DNA from: a virus
Length of the DNA stretch: 39,356 bases
Strand: one strand, 5' to 3'
Virus record (IMG/VR): IMGVR_UViG_3300013014_001806
Coordinates: 1 to 39,356 of that record
Shown: piece by piece, positions 1 to 8,698 of the stretch
Layout: every line of letters starts with the position of its first letter
Position numbering within the stretch: position 1 is the first letter of the stretch
Made by a program: the position numbers and the translations under genes
Notes under the pieces: generated by a model
The model's input: the letters and a program-made list of their open reading frames with translations, nothing else
Told to the model about the DNA's origin: nothing
Databases searched by the model: none

Positions 1-75
1 AGAAACACAAAAAGTAGAAACACAAAAAGTAGAAACACAAAAAGTAGAAACACAAAAAGTAGAAACACAAAAAGT
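1..75 (+). repeat. Five tandem copies of a 15-bp unit
   Basis: The unit AGAAACACAAAAAGT occurs five times without a mismatch from the first base of the window, so the array may continue upstream. The unit length is a multiple of three and the frame stays open, so it is a coding repeat giving ETQKV pentapeptides. It has no spacers and is not a CRISPR. Confidence 0.95.
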
Positions 76-118
76 GGTCAATTCTCCTATCTCAAAAACC
101 ACGGTCGAATATATGTAA
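2..118 (+). CDS. 3' end of a CDS with ETQKV pentapeptide repeats (5' partial)
   Basis: The frame beginning at base 2 is open from the window edge and ends at TAA 116-118. It encodes five copies of ETQKV followed by a short tail ending VEYM. The start lies outside the window. Charged and polar pentapeptide repeats of this sort usually form an extended or coiled-coil linker, but no function can be named. The competing frames over the same bases are less convincing because this one runs into a unique tail and a stop 145 bases before nrdA. Identity is unknown. Confidence 0.6.
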   Translation, partial: ETQKVETQKVETQKVETQKVETQKVVNSPISKTTVEYM

Positions 119-134
119 CACTAATGGGAAAATT

Positions 135-163
135 TTGACTTGATTCTGTAACATTTATATGTT
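135..163 (+). promoter_or_regulatory. Candidate sigma70 promoter upstream of nrdA
   Basis: TTGACT at 135-140 and TATGTT at 158-163 are separated by 17 nt. The -10 matches only four of six consensus positions, so this is weaker than the other promoters in the window. The 145-nt gap between the preceding stop and nrdA otherwise shows only AT-rich sequence. Confidence 0.4.
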
Positions 164-263
164 ATAGTTCAATGTACAACGTAAAATATATCGTGTATTA
201 TGGTATTGATGTATAGTAAATATAACACATCAATCTTGACCATAATTATAAAATAGGTAAAAA

Positions 264-2582
264 ATGAAAATATCAGTTATTAAACGCTCTGGCGTTAAAG
301 AGCCTCTTACATTGGAAAAATGGCAGTCACAAATAGCAAAAATATGTCAAGGGATAGCTGATGTTAGTCAATCAATGATAGAAATAAAAGCACAGCCACA
401 CTTTTACGACGGTATCACTACAAGAGAAATTGATCAAATTACACTTAGGGCAGTAGTAGACCTTATTGATGTAGAAAGTAATCCTGAATTAGGTCATACT
501 AACTATCAGTATGTAGCAGGTAAGCAACGATTAAGTATGCTTAGAAAAGATGTTTATGGTAGCTATAATGTTCCTAAAATCTATGATATTGTTGTACGCA
601 ATGCAAAAATAGGGTTATACACTCCTGAACTATTGCAATGGTATAGTGAAGATGATTGGAATAAAATGGAGTCCTTCATAGACCATGGACAAGATGAGCA
701 ATATGGCTACGCGGCTATTGAACAGTTAATTGAAAAGTATTTGGTACGAAATCGTAGTACGAAAGAAATTTACGAAACCCCGCAGATTCGCTATATGATC
801 GCGGCAGCTACAATCTTTCACAAAGAAGAGCCACTTACAGCAAGATTAAAATATATCAAGGAATATTATAATGCAGCCTCTGACGGTTTATTTACTCTCG
901 CTACTCCTGTTCTTGCCGGACTTGGAACTCCCACTAAACAGTTTAGTAGTTGTGTACTCATTCGCAGTGATGATGATCTTGACTCCATTTTTGCTAGTGG
1001 AGAGATGATGGCTAAATATGCTAGCAAACGTGCTGGCATTGGATTAGAGATTGGTAGACTACGTCCATTGGGTAGTCCAATTAGAGGAGGCGAGATCATG
1101 CATACTGGCATGATTCCGTTCTTAAAGAAATGGTTTGGGGACTTACGTTCCTGTTCACAAGGAGGGATCAGAAATGCGTCAGCTACTGTGTTCTATCCGA
1201 TTTGGCATCATCAATTTGATGACCTTATTGTGCTCAAAAATAATCAAGGAACAGAAGAAACCCGAGTCAGACATATGGACTATGGTGTCGTACTCTCAGC
1301 ATTCTTCTGGCGTAGGTTTAAGAACAAAGAGAATATTACGTTCTTCGACCCGAACCAAGTACCCGACCTCTACGAAGCCTTCTACTCAAATACAGAAAAG
1401 TTCGAAGAACTCTATGTAACATACGAAAATCAAATAGGTCTTCGTAAAAAAACTATGAGTGCTGAAGAAGTATTCAAAAGTGGAATCTTAAAAGAACGCA
1501 CAGATACAGGACGTATCTATTTGGTATTCATAGATAACGTTATGAAACAGGGTCCATTTGATCCAGAGTACCATACTATTTACCAGAGTAATCTTTGTTG
1601 TGAAATTCTACTTCCTACTAAACCCTTTAAACGTTTGGACGACAGCAATGGTCGTATCGCTCTTTGCACCTTGGGCTCAATCAATTGGGGTGCGTTCCGT
1701 AACCCAGAAGACATGCGCCGTGCTTGCCGTATACTTCAGCGTAGTCTTTGTAATATACTCGATTATCAAGATTATCTCTCCATCCAGTCTAAATTAAGCA
1801 ACGACGAAATTCAACCACTGGGTATAGGAGTAACTAACCTAGCGTATTGGCATGCTAAACGCGGATACAGGTATGGTGAAAAAGATGCCCTACAAGATGT
1901 TAGAGATTGGATGGAACATCAAGCCTATTACTTAACCGAAGCTACAGTTGAACTAGCCAAAGAACGCGGCCCATGTAAAGAAAGTCATAAAACCAGATAT
2001 GGTAAAGGTATATTTCCTTGGGAGTTACGAGCAGAAGCTGTTAATGATTTAGCTAGCTTTATTCCTGATCTTGACTGGGAAACTCTTAGAGAAAACATGA
2101 TAAAATATGGGGTTCGCAATGCTACATTAATGGCTATAGCACCAGTTGAATCTTCATCGGTAGTTATTAATTCTACAAATGGTATTGAGATGCCAATGAG
2201 TTTAATTTCTGTTAAAGAAAGTAAAGCTGGATCTTTTGTTCAAGTGGTCCCTGAATATCAAAAACTAAAAAATAAATATCAGTTAATGTGGGATCAAAGA
2301 GACTGTGATGGTTACATCAAAACTGCCGCTGTATTGGCTGCTTATGTCGATCAAAGCATAAGTACTAATACTTTCTATAACCCTGCATTTTTTCCTGATC
2401 GTAAAGTCCCCACGACACTAATAGCTAAGAATCTAATGCAAGCACATATTTGGGGCCTAAAAACCTTCTACTATAGTTTGATTAATAAAGCAGGTAGTAA
2501 AGCAGTTGCAGACGAGGCACCATCTATGTTAGAACCCATTGACTATGACAACGAAGAAGATTGTTTGGCCTGTAAATTATAA
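264..2582 (+). CDS. nrdA: Ribonucleoside-diphosphate reductase, class Ia large subunit
   Basis: Reduces ribonucleoside diphosphates to deoxyribonucleotides together with NrdB, supplying dNTPs for phage replication. The 772 residues are close to the 761 of E. coli NrdA. An ATP-cone-like N terminus (about residues 1-95) suggests allosteric activity control. The active-site set is complete by alignment to E. coli: C230 and C468 as the redox pair, C445 as the thiyl-radical cysteine in NLCCEI with N443 and E447, and a C-terminal C767/C770 shuttle pair (CLACKL). The pair has two residues between the cysteines, against four in E. coli, and an extra cysteine follows C445. It heads an operon with a DUF2452-like gene, nrdB and a glutaredoxin, which is likely its electron donor. 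No strong Shine-Dalgarno is visible; the only candidate is AGG seven bases upstream. Confidence 0.97.
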   Translation: MKISVIKRSGVKEPLTLEKWQSQIAKICQGIADVSQSMIEIKAQPHFYDGITTREIDQITLRAVVDLIDVESNPELGHTNYQYVAGKQRLSMLRKDVYGSYNVPKIYDIVVRNAKIGLYTPELLQWYSEDDWNKMESFIDHGQDEQYGYAAIEQLIEKYLVRNRSTKEIYETPQIRYMIAAATIFHKEEPLTARLKYIKEYYNAASDGLFTLATPVLAGLGTPTKQFSSCVLIRSDDDLDSIFASGEMMAKYASKRAGIGLEIGRLRPLGSPIRGGEIMHTGMIPFLKKWFGDLRSCSQGGIRNASATVFYPIWHHQFDDLIVLKNNQGTEETRVRHMDYGVVLSAFFWRRFKNKENITFFDPNQVPDLYEAFYSNTEKFEELYVTYENQIGLRKKTMSAEEVFKSGILKERTDTGRIYLVFIDNVMKQGPFDPEYHTIYQSNLCCEILLPTKPFKRLDDSNGRIALCTLGSINWGAFRNPEDMRRACRILQRSLCNILDYQDYLSIQSKLSNDEIQPLGIGVTNLAYWHAKRGYRYGEKDALQDVRDWMEHQAYYLTEATVELAKERGPCKESHKTRYGKGIFPWELRAEAVNDLASFIPDLDWETLRENMIKYGVRNATLMAIAPVESSSVVINSTNGIEMPMSLISVKESKAGSFVQVVPEYQKLKNKYQLMWDQRDCDGYIKTAAVLAAYVDQSISTNTFYNPAFFPDRKVPTTLIAKNLMQAHIWGLKTFYYSLINKAGSKAVADEAPSMLEPIDYDNEEDCLACKL

Positions 2583-2594
2583 GGATAATAAGCT

Positions 2595-2642
2595 ATGTTA
2601 GAACACATTTGTAAAATTGTGTTAGCAAGTGGGAAGTTTTAA
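2595..2642 (+). CDS. Possible 15-residue leader peptide
   Basis: An ATG 12 bases after the nrdA stop, preceded by AAGGA, opens a 15-codon frame (begins MLEHICK, ends ASGKF). Its TAA overlaps the ATG of the next gene as TAATG. Tight overlap and a ribosome site suggest it may be translated and carry ribosomes into the downstream gene. No homology is recognised, and it may be only a leader. Confidence 0.3.
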   Translation: MLEHICKIVLASGKF

Positions 2643-3127
2643 TGACCGCTAGGAGTAATTTGGCACAAGGCAGAGAAAGCTATGATGCTGAACTAAGTAC
2701 AGGTTTAGTTGAATTTTTCAATAGAAATATCACGCCTTATCCTACAGAATCAAGCGGGCCAAAGTTTGATTTGATCCCTGTAACAAAACAGAAAGATCAA
2801 ATGGTAAATGTCGCTAGAATGTATGCACAACAAGAATATAATAGAATTATGGATTTGGTGCAGGTACTTCAAACGCAGGCTGCAGGTATTAAACGTAGAC
2901 TAGAAATCACTGATGCCATACATGCTGCACAATATAATTTTCAAGTATATCATGGACAGATATATTGGTTAGCATATGACGGGTATAAACAATGCACGAT
3001 ATTGACGCATAATGGACCAAATGATTGGGGCGCAGGTGCGCCGATCCAATATGAATATATATGTAAGGTAAAATGGTTAGGTGACCATACATGGGTAGAA
3101 CTTGACAAAGACGATAATTATAATTAA
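2642..3127 (+). CDS. DUF2452-like protein in the nrd operon
   Basis: 161 residues with no signal peptide or membrane segment. The central part has a helical stretch (about 50-100) ending in a basic patch (IKRRLE), followed by a beta-rich C-terminal half with WLAYD, a GPNDWG turn and a final KVKWLGDHTWVEL. That order (helix, then a W-turn, then KV.LLADHTW) is how I recall the bacterial DUF2452 family; this is recognition by eye, not a search. The gene lies between nrdA and nrdB and starts by TAATG overlap with a possible leader, so it is expressed with the reductase. A role in nucleotide metabolism is suggested only by position. Confidence 0.6.
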   Translation: MTARSNLAQGRESYDAELSTGLVEFFNRNITPYPTESSGPKFDLIPVTKQKDQMVNVARMYAQQEYNRIMDLVQVLQTQAAGIKRRLEITDAIHAAQYNFQVYHGQIYWLAYDGYKQCTILTHNGPNDWGAGAPIQYEYICKVKWLGDHTWVELDKDDNYN

Positions 3128-3141
3128 AATAGAAGAACAAT

Positions 3142-4242
3142 ATGAGTAAACAACAATATAACCTAAATACTAAAACAGATTACATCAATCGTAAAATGTT
3201 TCTAGACCCTGAGGGTCCAGTTACAATTCAACGGTTTGAAGAAGTTAAGTATAATAAATTACAAAAAATAGAACAAACGGCTAGAGGATTCTTTTGGGTA
3301 CCTGAAGAAATTAGTCTATCTAAAGATGCTAATGATTTTAAAGACGCTAGTGATGCGGTTAAGCATATCTTTACTAGTAACTTATTAAGACAAACAGCAC
3401 TTGATAGCATTCAAGGTCGTGGACCAGCACAGGTTTTTACACCTGTTGTTAGCTTACCTGAATTAGAAGCATTGATGTATAATTGGAGTTTCTTTGAAAC
3501 TAATATTCATAGTCGCAGTTATAGTCATATCATTCGTAACATTTACAATGTACCTAAGGATGTATTCAATACTATTCATGATACTAAAGAGATCGTGGAC
3601 ATGGCTAGTAGTGTAGGCAATTATTATGATCAATTGCATATGATCAACTGCCATAAAGAACTTGGTGAATCAATTAGTGATAAAGTACATGTTAGAGCTA
3701 TTTGGTTAGCTCTTAATGCTAGCTATGCCCTAGAAGCATTTCGTTTCATGGTTAGTTTTGCTACATCATTAGCAATGGTAGAGAATAAAATCTTTATAGG
3801 TAATGGAAACATTATTAGTTTGATTTTACAAGATGAGTTGCTGCATAAAGAATGGACTGCTTGGATGATTAATCAAGTAGTAAAAGAAGATCCTAGATTT
3901 GCTCAAGCAAAACAAGAATGTGAGCAAGAAGTATATAATATGTATATGGACGTTATTAGAGAAGAAAAAGATTGGGCTACCTATTTGTTTAAGATGGGAC
4001 CAGTGATCGGGCTTAATGCGAACATTCTAAAAGATTTCGTAGACTTTACAGCAGCAAATGCTCTTAAAGAAATTGGTATCAAGTACCTTAATCCATCACC
4101 AAAAAGTACCCCGATACCATGGTTCAACAAACACAGTGACACTAGCAAAAAACAGTCTGCTCTCCAAGAAACAGAGAGTACAAATTATGTAATTGGAGTT
4201 ATGTCTGAAGCATTAGATTATACCCAATTACCACAATTATAA
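3142..4242 (+). CDS. nrdB: Ribonucleoside-diphosphate reductase, class Ia small subunit
   Basis: Holds the diiron-tyrosyl radical cofactor that starts catalysis in NrdA. The 366 residues compare with 376 in E. coli. Aligned metal ligands are D88 (ALDSIQG), E119, H123, E198, E232 and H235 (QDELLH). The radical tyrosine is Y127 in HSRSYSHI. The first glutamate-histidine pair is spaced ETNIH, one residue longer than ETIH in E. coli. The C terminus (residues 340-366) ends in a hydrophobic tail expected to bind NrdA. It follows the DUF2452-like gene after 14 nt and precedes the glutaredoxin by 13 nt. Confidence 0.97.
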   Translation: MSKQQYNLNTKTDYINRKMFLDPEGPVTIQRFEEVKYNKLQKIEQTARGFFWVPEEISLSKDANDFKDASDAVKHIFTSNLLRQTALDSIQGRGPAQVFTPVVSLPELEALMYNWSFFETNIHSRSYSHIIRNIYNVPKDVFNTIHDTKEIVDMASSVGNYYDQLHMINCHKELGESISDKVHVRAIWLALNASYALEAFRFMVSFATSLAMVENKIFIGNGNIISLILQDELLHKEWTAWMINQVVKEDPRFAQAKQECEQEVYNMYMDVIREEKDWATYLFKMGPVIGLNANILKDFVDFTAANALKEIGIKYLNPSPKSTPIPWFNKHSDTSKKQSALQETESTNYVIGVMSEALDYTQLPQL

Positions 4243-4255
4243 GGAAAATAATATT

Positions 4256-4483
4256 ATGCAAGCAGTTATATGGTCTAAGTACAATTGTGCCTATTGCGAT
4301 CAAGCAAAGGCATTACTAAATCAAAATAGTATTCCATATGAAGAAAGAAAAATAGGTAATGGGTGGGATAAAGAAGATTTATTAAAAGCAGTACCAACTG
4401 CTAGATCAGTACCTCAAATTTTTCTTAATGAAGAATATATAGGTGGATTTACAGAACTTAAACAAAAATTAACACGAGGATAA
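4256..4483 (+). CDS. Glutaredoxin
   Basis: 75 residues form a minimal thioredoxin fold. CAYC near the N terminus (C12, C15) is the dithiol active site, SVPQIF carries the cis-proline loop, and GGF precedes the last helix. It most likely re-reduces the ribonucleotide reductase made by the same operon, as T4 NrdC and bacterial NrdH/Grx proteins do. It sits 13 nt after nrdB and 2 nt before the next gene. A TAAGGAAAA leader provides the ribosome site. Confidence 0.93.
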   Translation: MQAVIWSKYNCAYCDQAKALLNQNSIPYEERKIGNGWDKEDLLKAVPTARSVPQIFLNEEYIGGFTELKQKLTRG

Positions 4484-4485
4484 AA

Positions 4486-4791
4486 ATGCAATTTACAGTC
4501 AATGAAGTCTTAACATTCAAGATGAATAACGGGGATGAAGTAGTAGCGAAAGTAATCTCAGGTTTGGATGAGTATGGTTATATTACTGTTTCTGAACCAG
4601 TATCAGTGGTCACTACTAGTAATGGGATTGGAATGATTCCAACTATCATGACCGCAGAACAGAACTCTGAAAATAAACTAAATACTAGTAGTATTTCTAT
4701 GTTTACTCCAACTGATGATAATATTAAATTAAAGTATTTAGAAGCTACAACTGGAATAAAAGTACCAACTAAAAAATTAATTATAGGGTGA
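4486..4791 (+). CDS. Small beta-rich phage protein, possible LSm-like fold
   Basis: 101 residues. The N terminus (FTVNEVLTFKMNNGDEVVAKV) reads as short beta strands around an N-G-D-E turn, which resembles the first strands of LSm/SH3-type barrels, often seen in small T4-like phage proteins. The rest is polar and ends in a lysine-rich strand. No catalytic motif is visible. It begins 2 nt after the glutaredoxin stop (AGGATAAAAATG gives the ribosome site) and ends 3 nt before the PAAR gene. Function unknown; the fold assignment is tentative. Confidence 0.7.
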   Translation: MQFTVNEVLTFKMNNGDEVVAKVISGLDEYGYITVSEPVSVVTTSNGIGMIPTIMTAEQNSENKLNTSSISMFTPTDDNIKLKYLEATTGIKVPTKKLIIG

Positions 4792-4794
4792 TAT

Positions 4795-5079
4795 ATGGCT
4801 GCCTTGAGTAGGGTAGGAGATAAAAATCAAGCGGGTGGTGCAATTATACGAGGAGCTCAGAATGTCATTGCTAACGGTATTCCTGTTGGCCTGCACGTAA
4901 GTAAAATGACCCCTCATGCTCCGTTTGGTAGACGACCTCATCCTCCTCACAGAGCCGCATCTACTACATCAGGTAGTCCATCTGTAATTGCCGAAGGTTC
5001 ACCTGTTCTTAGGGTAGGATCCGGAAATACATGCGGTCATAGTATAGCTCAGGGTAGTCCTAACATAAATTGCCCATGA
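4795..5079 (+). CDS. PAAR-type tail spike tip protein
   Basis: 94 residues, rich in glycine, serine, histidine and proline. The order GDKNQAGG, VIANGIPV, SPSVIAEGSPVLRVGSG, then CGHSIAQGSP is the PAAR-repeat pattern that folds into a cone with a metal site made by histidines and cysteine. PAAR proteins cap the membrane-piercing spike of contractile tails and type VI secretion systems. The stop overlaps the next gene as ATGA, so tip and large structural protein are co-translated. Its position at the end of the nrd operon is unusual for a spike component. Confidence 0.85.
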   Translation: MAALSRVGDKNQAGGAIIRGAQNVIANGIPVGLHVSKMTPHAPFGRRPHPPHRAASTTSGSPSVIAEGSPVLRVGSGNTCGHSIAQGSPNINCP

Positions 5080-7769
5080 GTACCGTTGCTTCACAAACCC
5101 CTTTGGGAGTTAATTCACTAGGTGCAATGTTGCAAAACACTGGATTGACTATAAATCCAATTGTGTCACAATATGTAGGTACTTCTAAAGATAATACTGA
5201 TTATACACCTGGTAAACTTGTAACAAATACCTGCTTAAATAATTTAACTCAAGCTATTCACGCAGCATATGGATTATTATTTGATCCCTCACTACCGTTA
5301 TCGACTACAGTGTATGATAAATTAATTTCGATTGGATCAAATACTATACCATGTTTAGGAAATTCTAAACCAAGTACTTATAATTGGACCGGTCCTGCAA
5401 ATACAGGATATTCAACTGCAGGAAATACCAACACAGGTCAATTAGCTACGTGGAATCCATATGATACATCTAATGTTAACTTTGGTATTACACAGTGGGG
5501 ATTTATAAGATTACCTGCATTCCAAGCTTGGAATGAATTTAATTGGAATGGAATCCCACTTGCTGCTTCCCCTGAATATACCGAGTTTACTTCTTCGATT
5601 CAGATTGCATCGGGATATATAAATTCAAATAATACCACAATCCACTCAGTTTCTCAATCCAATAACTTCTTACGAGGAGTTTATAGTAATATGAGTGATT
5701 TGATAAGTGCAGATATAGCAGGTGTAAATTTAGCTACAACCGCCTTTGGTCAAGATTTAATAACTTCAGGGCGAGCAATTAATTTACAAAAAATAGCATT
5801 ATTTGGAGTACCATCTGTATTATTACAAACAATAACAATCAATAATAGTTTGACACAGAGTCTTAGCTTAGCCCTATTATCTAGTGGCTTAACTGAGAAT
5901 GAGATTTCTAAGATTATTCTTGGAACTGCATCAGGTGTTACTAAAGAACAAGAACAAAAAATATACGGAGCTTTTTTAATTATAGTAGGAATAGACTTAG
6001 AAGAAATTTTAATTCCATTAAACTGCAAAACCAAAGGATTACAGTCACTAGCAGACTTGCTCAATATAAAAAAATTATTTCCAAATAGTTATACGTCTAT
6101 GACTGTTCCCGTATATAACACTACGCAAGGTCCTACAAATAGTAAAACATATTATCCAATATTCGAAAATGAAAGTGTTAATGGGAGATTATCCTCTCCT
6201 ACAGTACAAAGACAAATAGGTGTTATAAATCCAAATGGTGCGCCCATTACTGTACCAAGTGCTACTGGTGCATTTCAACTTGCTGAACCTGGATTTGGAT
6301 CGTTTCTTATTGGAATATTACCCGACGATATAGCCATATCTACCGGTGCATTTTCTGTTGCTATGCAACAAATTAATAATATAACAGGTGTTGATATTGA
6401 AAAATTTGCACAAGTGGTTTTTTCTATTGAAACTACTAAAGGGTTAAATCTTATTAATGGAACAAGTATACCAGTTGACCTTAATTTAAGAAATTTAGCA
6501 TATGATAGTCTAGCCAATGGCACAGGGCCTTCAGGCTCATATACAATGTCTGATTTTTTTGGTGCAATGTCGGGTCTCCCGTATTATTGGCAAGAAATAT
6601 ATAACAATATAGTAGATATACAAACTGCACAATTAAAAACAATTTACAGTAATTTATATGATTTAATTTCAACGCCAACCGTCATTAATATAGATTCTGA
6701 TGTTGAAGCATTAATAAATCAAGCTAATGCTGAAATAGAATTGATTTTACAAAATAATCAATTAAAAGCAGCAAATTTAAATTCAATTTATAATTTAGTA
6801 GGAACACAATTAGCTACTGAACAAAAAACTCGTTATACCGCGATAGCTCCGGTGCCAAGTCCTGATAGAGATAGTAGACTTAATCCATATCCTAATACTA
6901 TTATTAATTTTGTTAACTCTATTGCTGAATTGGCTCAAAGCACTGCACCTAATATGGAAGCTCAAACATTAGAAGCAATATCAGATTTATCAATTATAGG
7001 TGGACAAAGTATAGTAGGATTAATGAGACAACAAAGAAATCAAGTAAAACTTCAGTTACTCGGAATACCGCTAAACAACGACATACCTAGCGAGGTAGAT
7101 CCCAAAATAGCTCAACTTTTGTTAGCCAATGGTACAGTGGCAACAGGTGTTAAGGGAGTACCGGTAAACGGAGTAAATTGCGACCCCGAAAATCCTAAAA
7201 CAACTTTTACTCCCCCGGGAGTACTCATGAATGTGAATGCAAATAATGAATTAGTCGCCCCAAATCCATACGGGTATATAGATCCAAACACTCAAACTTT
7301 CTTAGCAACACCTAACTCCACCGCGATTGGACAGCAATCCCCGATAGCAGAAATATTATCTGCTCCAAACTTTGGGCCATGTTCGTTGGGCCCTGAAGAT
7401 AACGGCACTGGTCCTGCATTATGCTCACCTGGAACGGGACCAACGATAGGTAACCCTATAGAACTTAATGCCGTGATTAATCCATTTCAAGTAGGGGTAA
7501 GCTTACTAAATAACAAACCCGAACCATTGAATTGCATTCCTATCGTAGTAGTAAAAGCAGGAGCTAGAATTGCAACTGGAAATGGATCTCCAGTTGATGA
7601 TGGTCAAGCCGAAGCATTAGGAAGTTTAGGTGGGTCCCCTGATATTAATCTAGTGCCAATTAACATAAATACAAAGTACATATCAAGTACACTGACACCC
7701 ACCTCATTTACCGTTGCTGAAGCAATAGAAGAAGTAATATTGTGTAATTGTGACTGTTGGGTGGATTAG
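5076..7769 (+). CDS. Large virion structural protein, probable baseplate or tail component
   Basis: 897 residues from the ATG at 5076 (MSTVASQTPLG), chosen over an upstream TTG at 5070 because it forms a four-base ATGA overlap with the PAAR gene. The protein is rich in Asn, Thr, Ser and Gly, with no signal peptide. A helical, likely coiled-coil stretch lies at about residues 505-590, and the C terminus ends in a cysteine cluster (LCNCDCWVD). The N-terminal pattern LGVNSLGAMLQNTGL resembles virion proteins of marine T4-like phages. Co-translation with a spike tip argues for a tail or baseplate role, but no precise homologue is recognised. Confidence 0.75.
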   Translation: MSTVASQTPLGVNSLGAMLQNTGLTINPIVSQYVGTSKDNTDYTPGKLVTNTCLNNLTQAIHAAYGLLFDPSLPLSTTVYDKLISIGSNTIPCLGNSKPSTYNWTGPANTGYSTAGNTNTGQLATWNPYDTSNVNFGITQWGFIRLPAFQAWNEFNWNGIPLAASPEYTEFTSSIQIASGYINSNNTTIHSVSQSNNFLRGVYSNMSDLISADIAGVNLATTAFGQDLITSGRAINLQKIALFGVPSVLLQTITINNSLTQSLSLALLSSGLTENEISKIILGTASGVTKEQEQKIYGAFLIIVGIDLEEILIPLNCKTKGLQSLADLLNIKKLFPNSYTSMTVPVYNTTQGPTNSKTYYPIFENESVNGRLSSPTVQRQIGVINPNGAPITVPSATGAFQLAEPGFGSFLIGILPDDIAISTGAFSVAMQQINNITGVDIEKFAQVVFSIETTKGLNLINGTSIPVDLNLRNLAYDSLANGTGPSGSYTMSDFFGAMSGLPYYWQEIYNNIVDIQTAQLKTIYSNLYDLISTPTVINIDSDVEALINQANAEIELILQNNQLKAANLNSIYNLVGTQLATEQKTRYTAIAPVPSPDRDSRLNPYPNTIINFVNSIAELAQSTAPNMEAQTLEAISDLSIIGGQSIVGLMRQQRNQVKLQLLGIPLNNDIPSEVDPKIAQLLLANGTVATGVKGVPVNGVNCDPENPKTTFTPPGVLMNVNANNELVAPNPYGYIDPNTQTFLATPNSTAIGQQSPIAEILSAPNFGPCSLGPEDNGTGPALCSPGTGPTIGNPIELNAVINPFQVGVSLLNNKPEPLNCIPIVVVKAGARIATGNGSPVDDGQAEALGSLGGSPDINLVPININTKYISSTLTPTSFTVAEAIEEVILCNCDCWVD

Positions 7770-7787
7770 TTCGGAAACCCAACTATC

Positions 7788-7816
7788 TTTACTTAATTTA
7801 GGGTTTCTGCTATAAT
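7788..7816 (+). promoter_or_regulatory. Sigma70 promoter for the lysis cassette
   Basis: TATAAT at 7811-7816 is preceded by TGC, an extended -10. TTTACT at 7788-7793 is a weak -35 at 17-nt spacing. A 7-bp inverted repeat (GAAACCC 7774-7780, GGGTTTC 7801-7807) overlaps it and could be an operator or a weak terminator of the upstream structural operon. Confidence 0.6.
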
Positions 7817-7818
7817 TA

Positions 7819-7840
7819 GCTTCGCTTTGAAGCAAGGAGG
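7819..7840 (+). promoter_or_regulatory. Hairpin abutting a strong ribosome binding site
   Basis: GCTTC (7819-7823) and GAAGC (7829-7833) form a 5-bp stem with a 5-nt loop immediately before AAGGAGG (7834-7840), which lies six bases before the endolysin ATG. This is the strongest Shine-Dalgarno in the window. The hairpin may protect the 5' end or keep the site exposed. Confidence 0.45.
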
Positions 7841-7846
7841 GAAAAA

Positions 7847-8392
7847 ATGGAATTTTCAGTAAAAACTATTAATAGTTTTATTGGGTTAGTATTAGTGGCA
7901 TTTTTGGTAAATTATGTTACTATTTACAAATTCGGTGAAAAAAGAGAAATCAACACCGCTTCATCTTACGTCAATGTCAACACAGTTGATAAAACATTAG
8001 ATTGTTTAGCAATCAATATTTACCGTGAAGGGGCAAATGAATCCTTTGAGGGTAAAGTCGCTATAGCACAGGTTACACTTAATAGAATGAATAACCCTAA
8101 CTTTCCCAAAGACATTTGCGGGGTTGTTTACCAAAAAAATGTTATCATGGAGAAAGTTATATGCCAGTTTAGTTGGTATTGTGATTCATCCCATAGAAAT
8201 AAAAAGATTGATCAAAAATTATATAATGAAAGCTACGCTGTAGCAAAAAAAGTTTTATTAGAGGGGTTTAGGCTAGACATGCTTAAAGATGCTCTATATT
8301 ATCATGCTGTTTACATTAATCCAATTTGGCGACATGAAAAGATAGGTAAGGTCGGTAATCACATTTTTTATAGGAACAAAAAACATGCATAA
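7847..8392 (+). CDS. SleB-family cell wall hydrolase (endolysin) with N-terminal membrane anchor
   Basis: 181 residues. Residues 8-27 are hydrophobic and fit a signal-anchor, so export could use the host Sec system. The catalytic domain (about 45-178) follows the Hydrolase_2/SleB pattern: CLAINIYREGANES with the likely catalytic glutamate, then VAIAQVTLNRM, a CGVVYQ segment and QFSWYCD, and a late YYHAVYINPIW. These enzymes cleave peptidoglycan glycan strands. It is the first gene after its promoter and overlaps the next membrane protein by 8 nt, the usual endolysin-holin arrangement. Confidence 0.88.
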   Translation: MEFSVKTINSFIGLVLVAFLVNYVTIYKFGEKREINTASSYVNVNTVDKTLDCLAINIYREGANESFEGKVAIAQVTLNRMNNPNFPKDICGVVYQKNVIMEKVICQFSWYCDSSHRNKKIDQKLYNESYAVAKKVLLEGFRLDMLKDALYYHAVYINPIWRHEKIGKVGNHIFYRNKKHA

Positions 8393-8696
8393 CCTTTATA
8401 TTATCATCAATTTTATTAAAGATTTTATCACTAATAGACTTGGAAAAATTTCTGCTGAAACATTAGGATGGATCGCTAATATATGTTTACATGCTGCTAC
8501 TATTCCTTCTTTATTGGCATTTATGACAGGGGTGACTGATATTACCCCCTCAGTTGATGTAGTGCTTATGCTATGGGCAGGATTAGGTCTTTTGTTCTTT
8601 CGAGCGGTTTTGTTGAAAGATTTGCTTAATATTGTTACTATTGGTGTAGGATTCATGGTTCAGGCTGTAACTCTTGTCTTAATCTTTTTCAAGTAA
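8385..8696 (+). CDS. Three-helix membrane protein, candidate holin
   Basis: 103 residues with three hydrophobic segments at about 28-48, 54-74 and 79-102, and a basic start (FITNRLGK). Size, topology and the 8-nt overlap with the endolysin gene fit a class I holin that would time lysis. There is no sequence motif that proves holin function, and it could be another lysis accessory. Confidence 0.6.
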   Translation: MHNLYIIINFIKDFITNRLGKISAETLGWIANICLHAATIPSLLAFMTGVTDITPSVDVVLMLWAGLGLLFFRAVLLKDLLNIVTIGVGFMVQAVTLVLIFFK

Positions 8697-8698
8697 TT

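Noticed and set aside
1-75. Possible CRISPR array
   Set aside because: The repeats are directly joined with no spacers and form an open reading frame.
5070-5078. TTG start for the large structural gene
   Set aside because: The ATG at 5076 gives an ATGA overlap with the PAAR gene and is the more usual start.
7774-7807. Rho-independent terminator after the large structural gene
   Set aside because: The stem is 7 bp with a 20-nt loop and no T run, and it overlaps a promoter. An operator is as likely.
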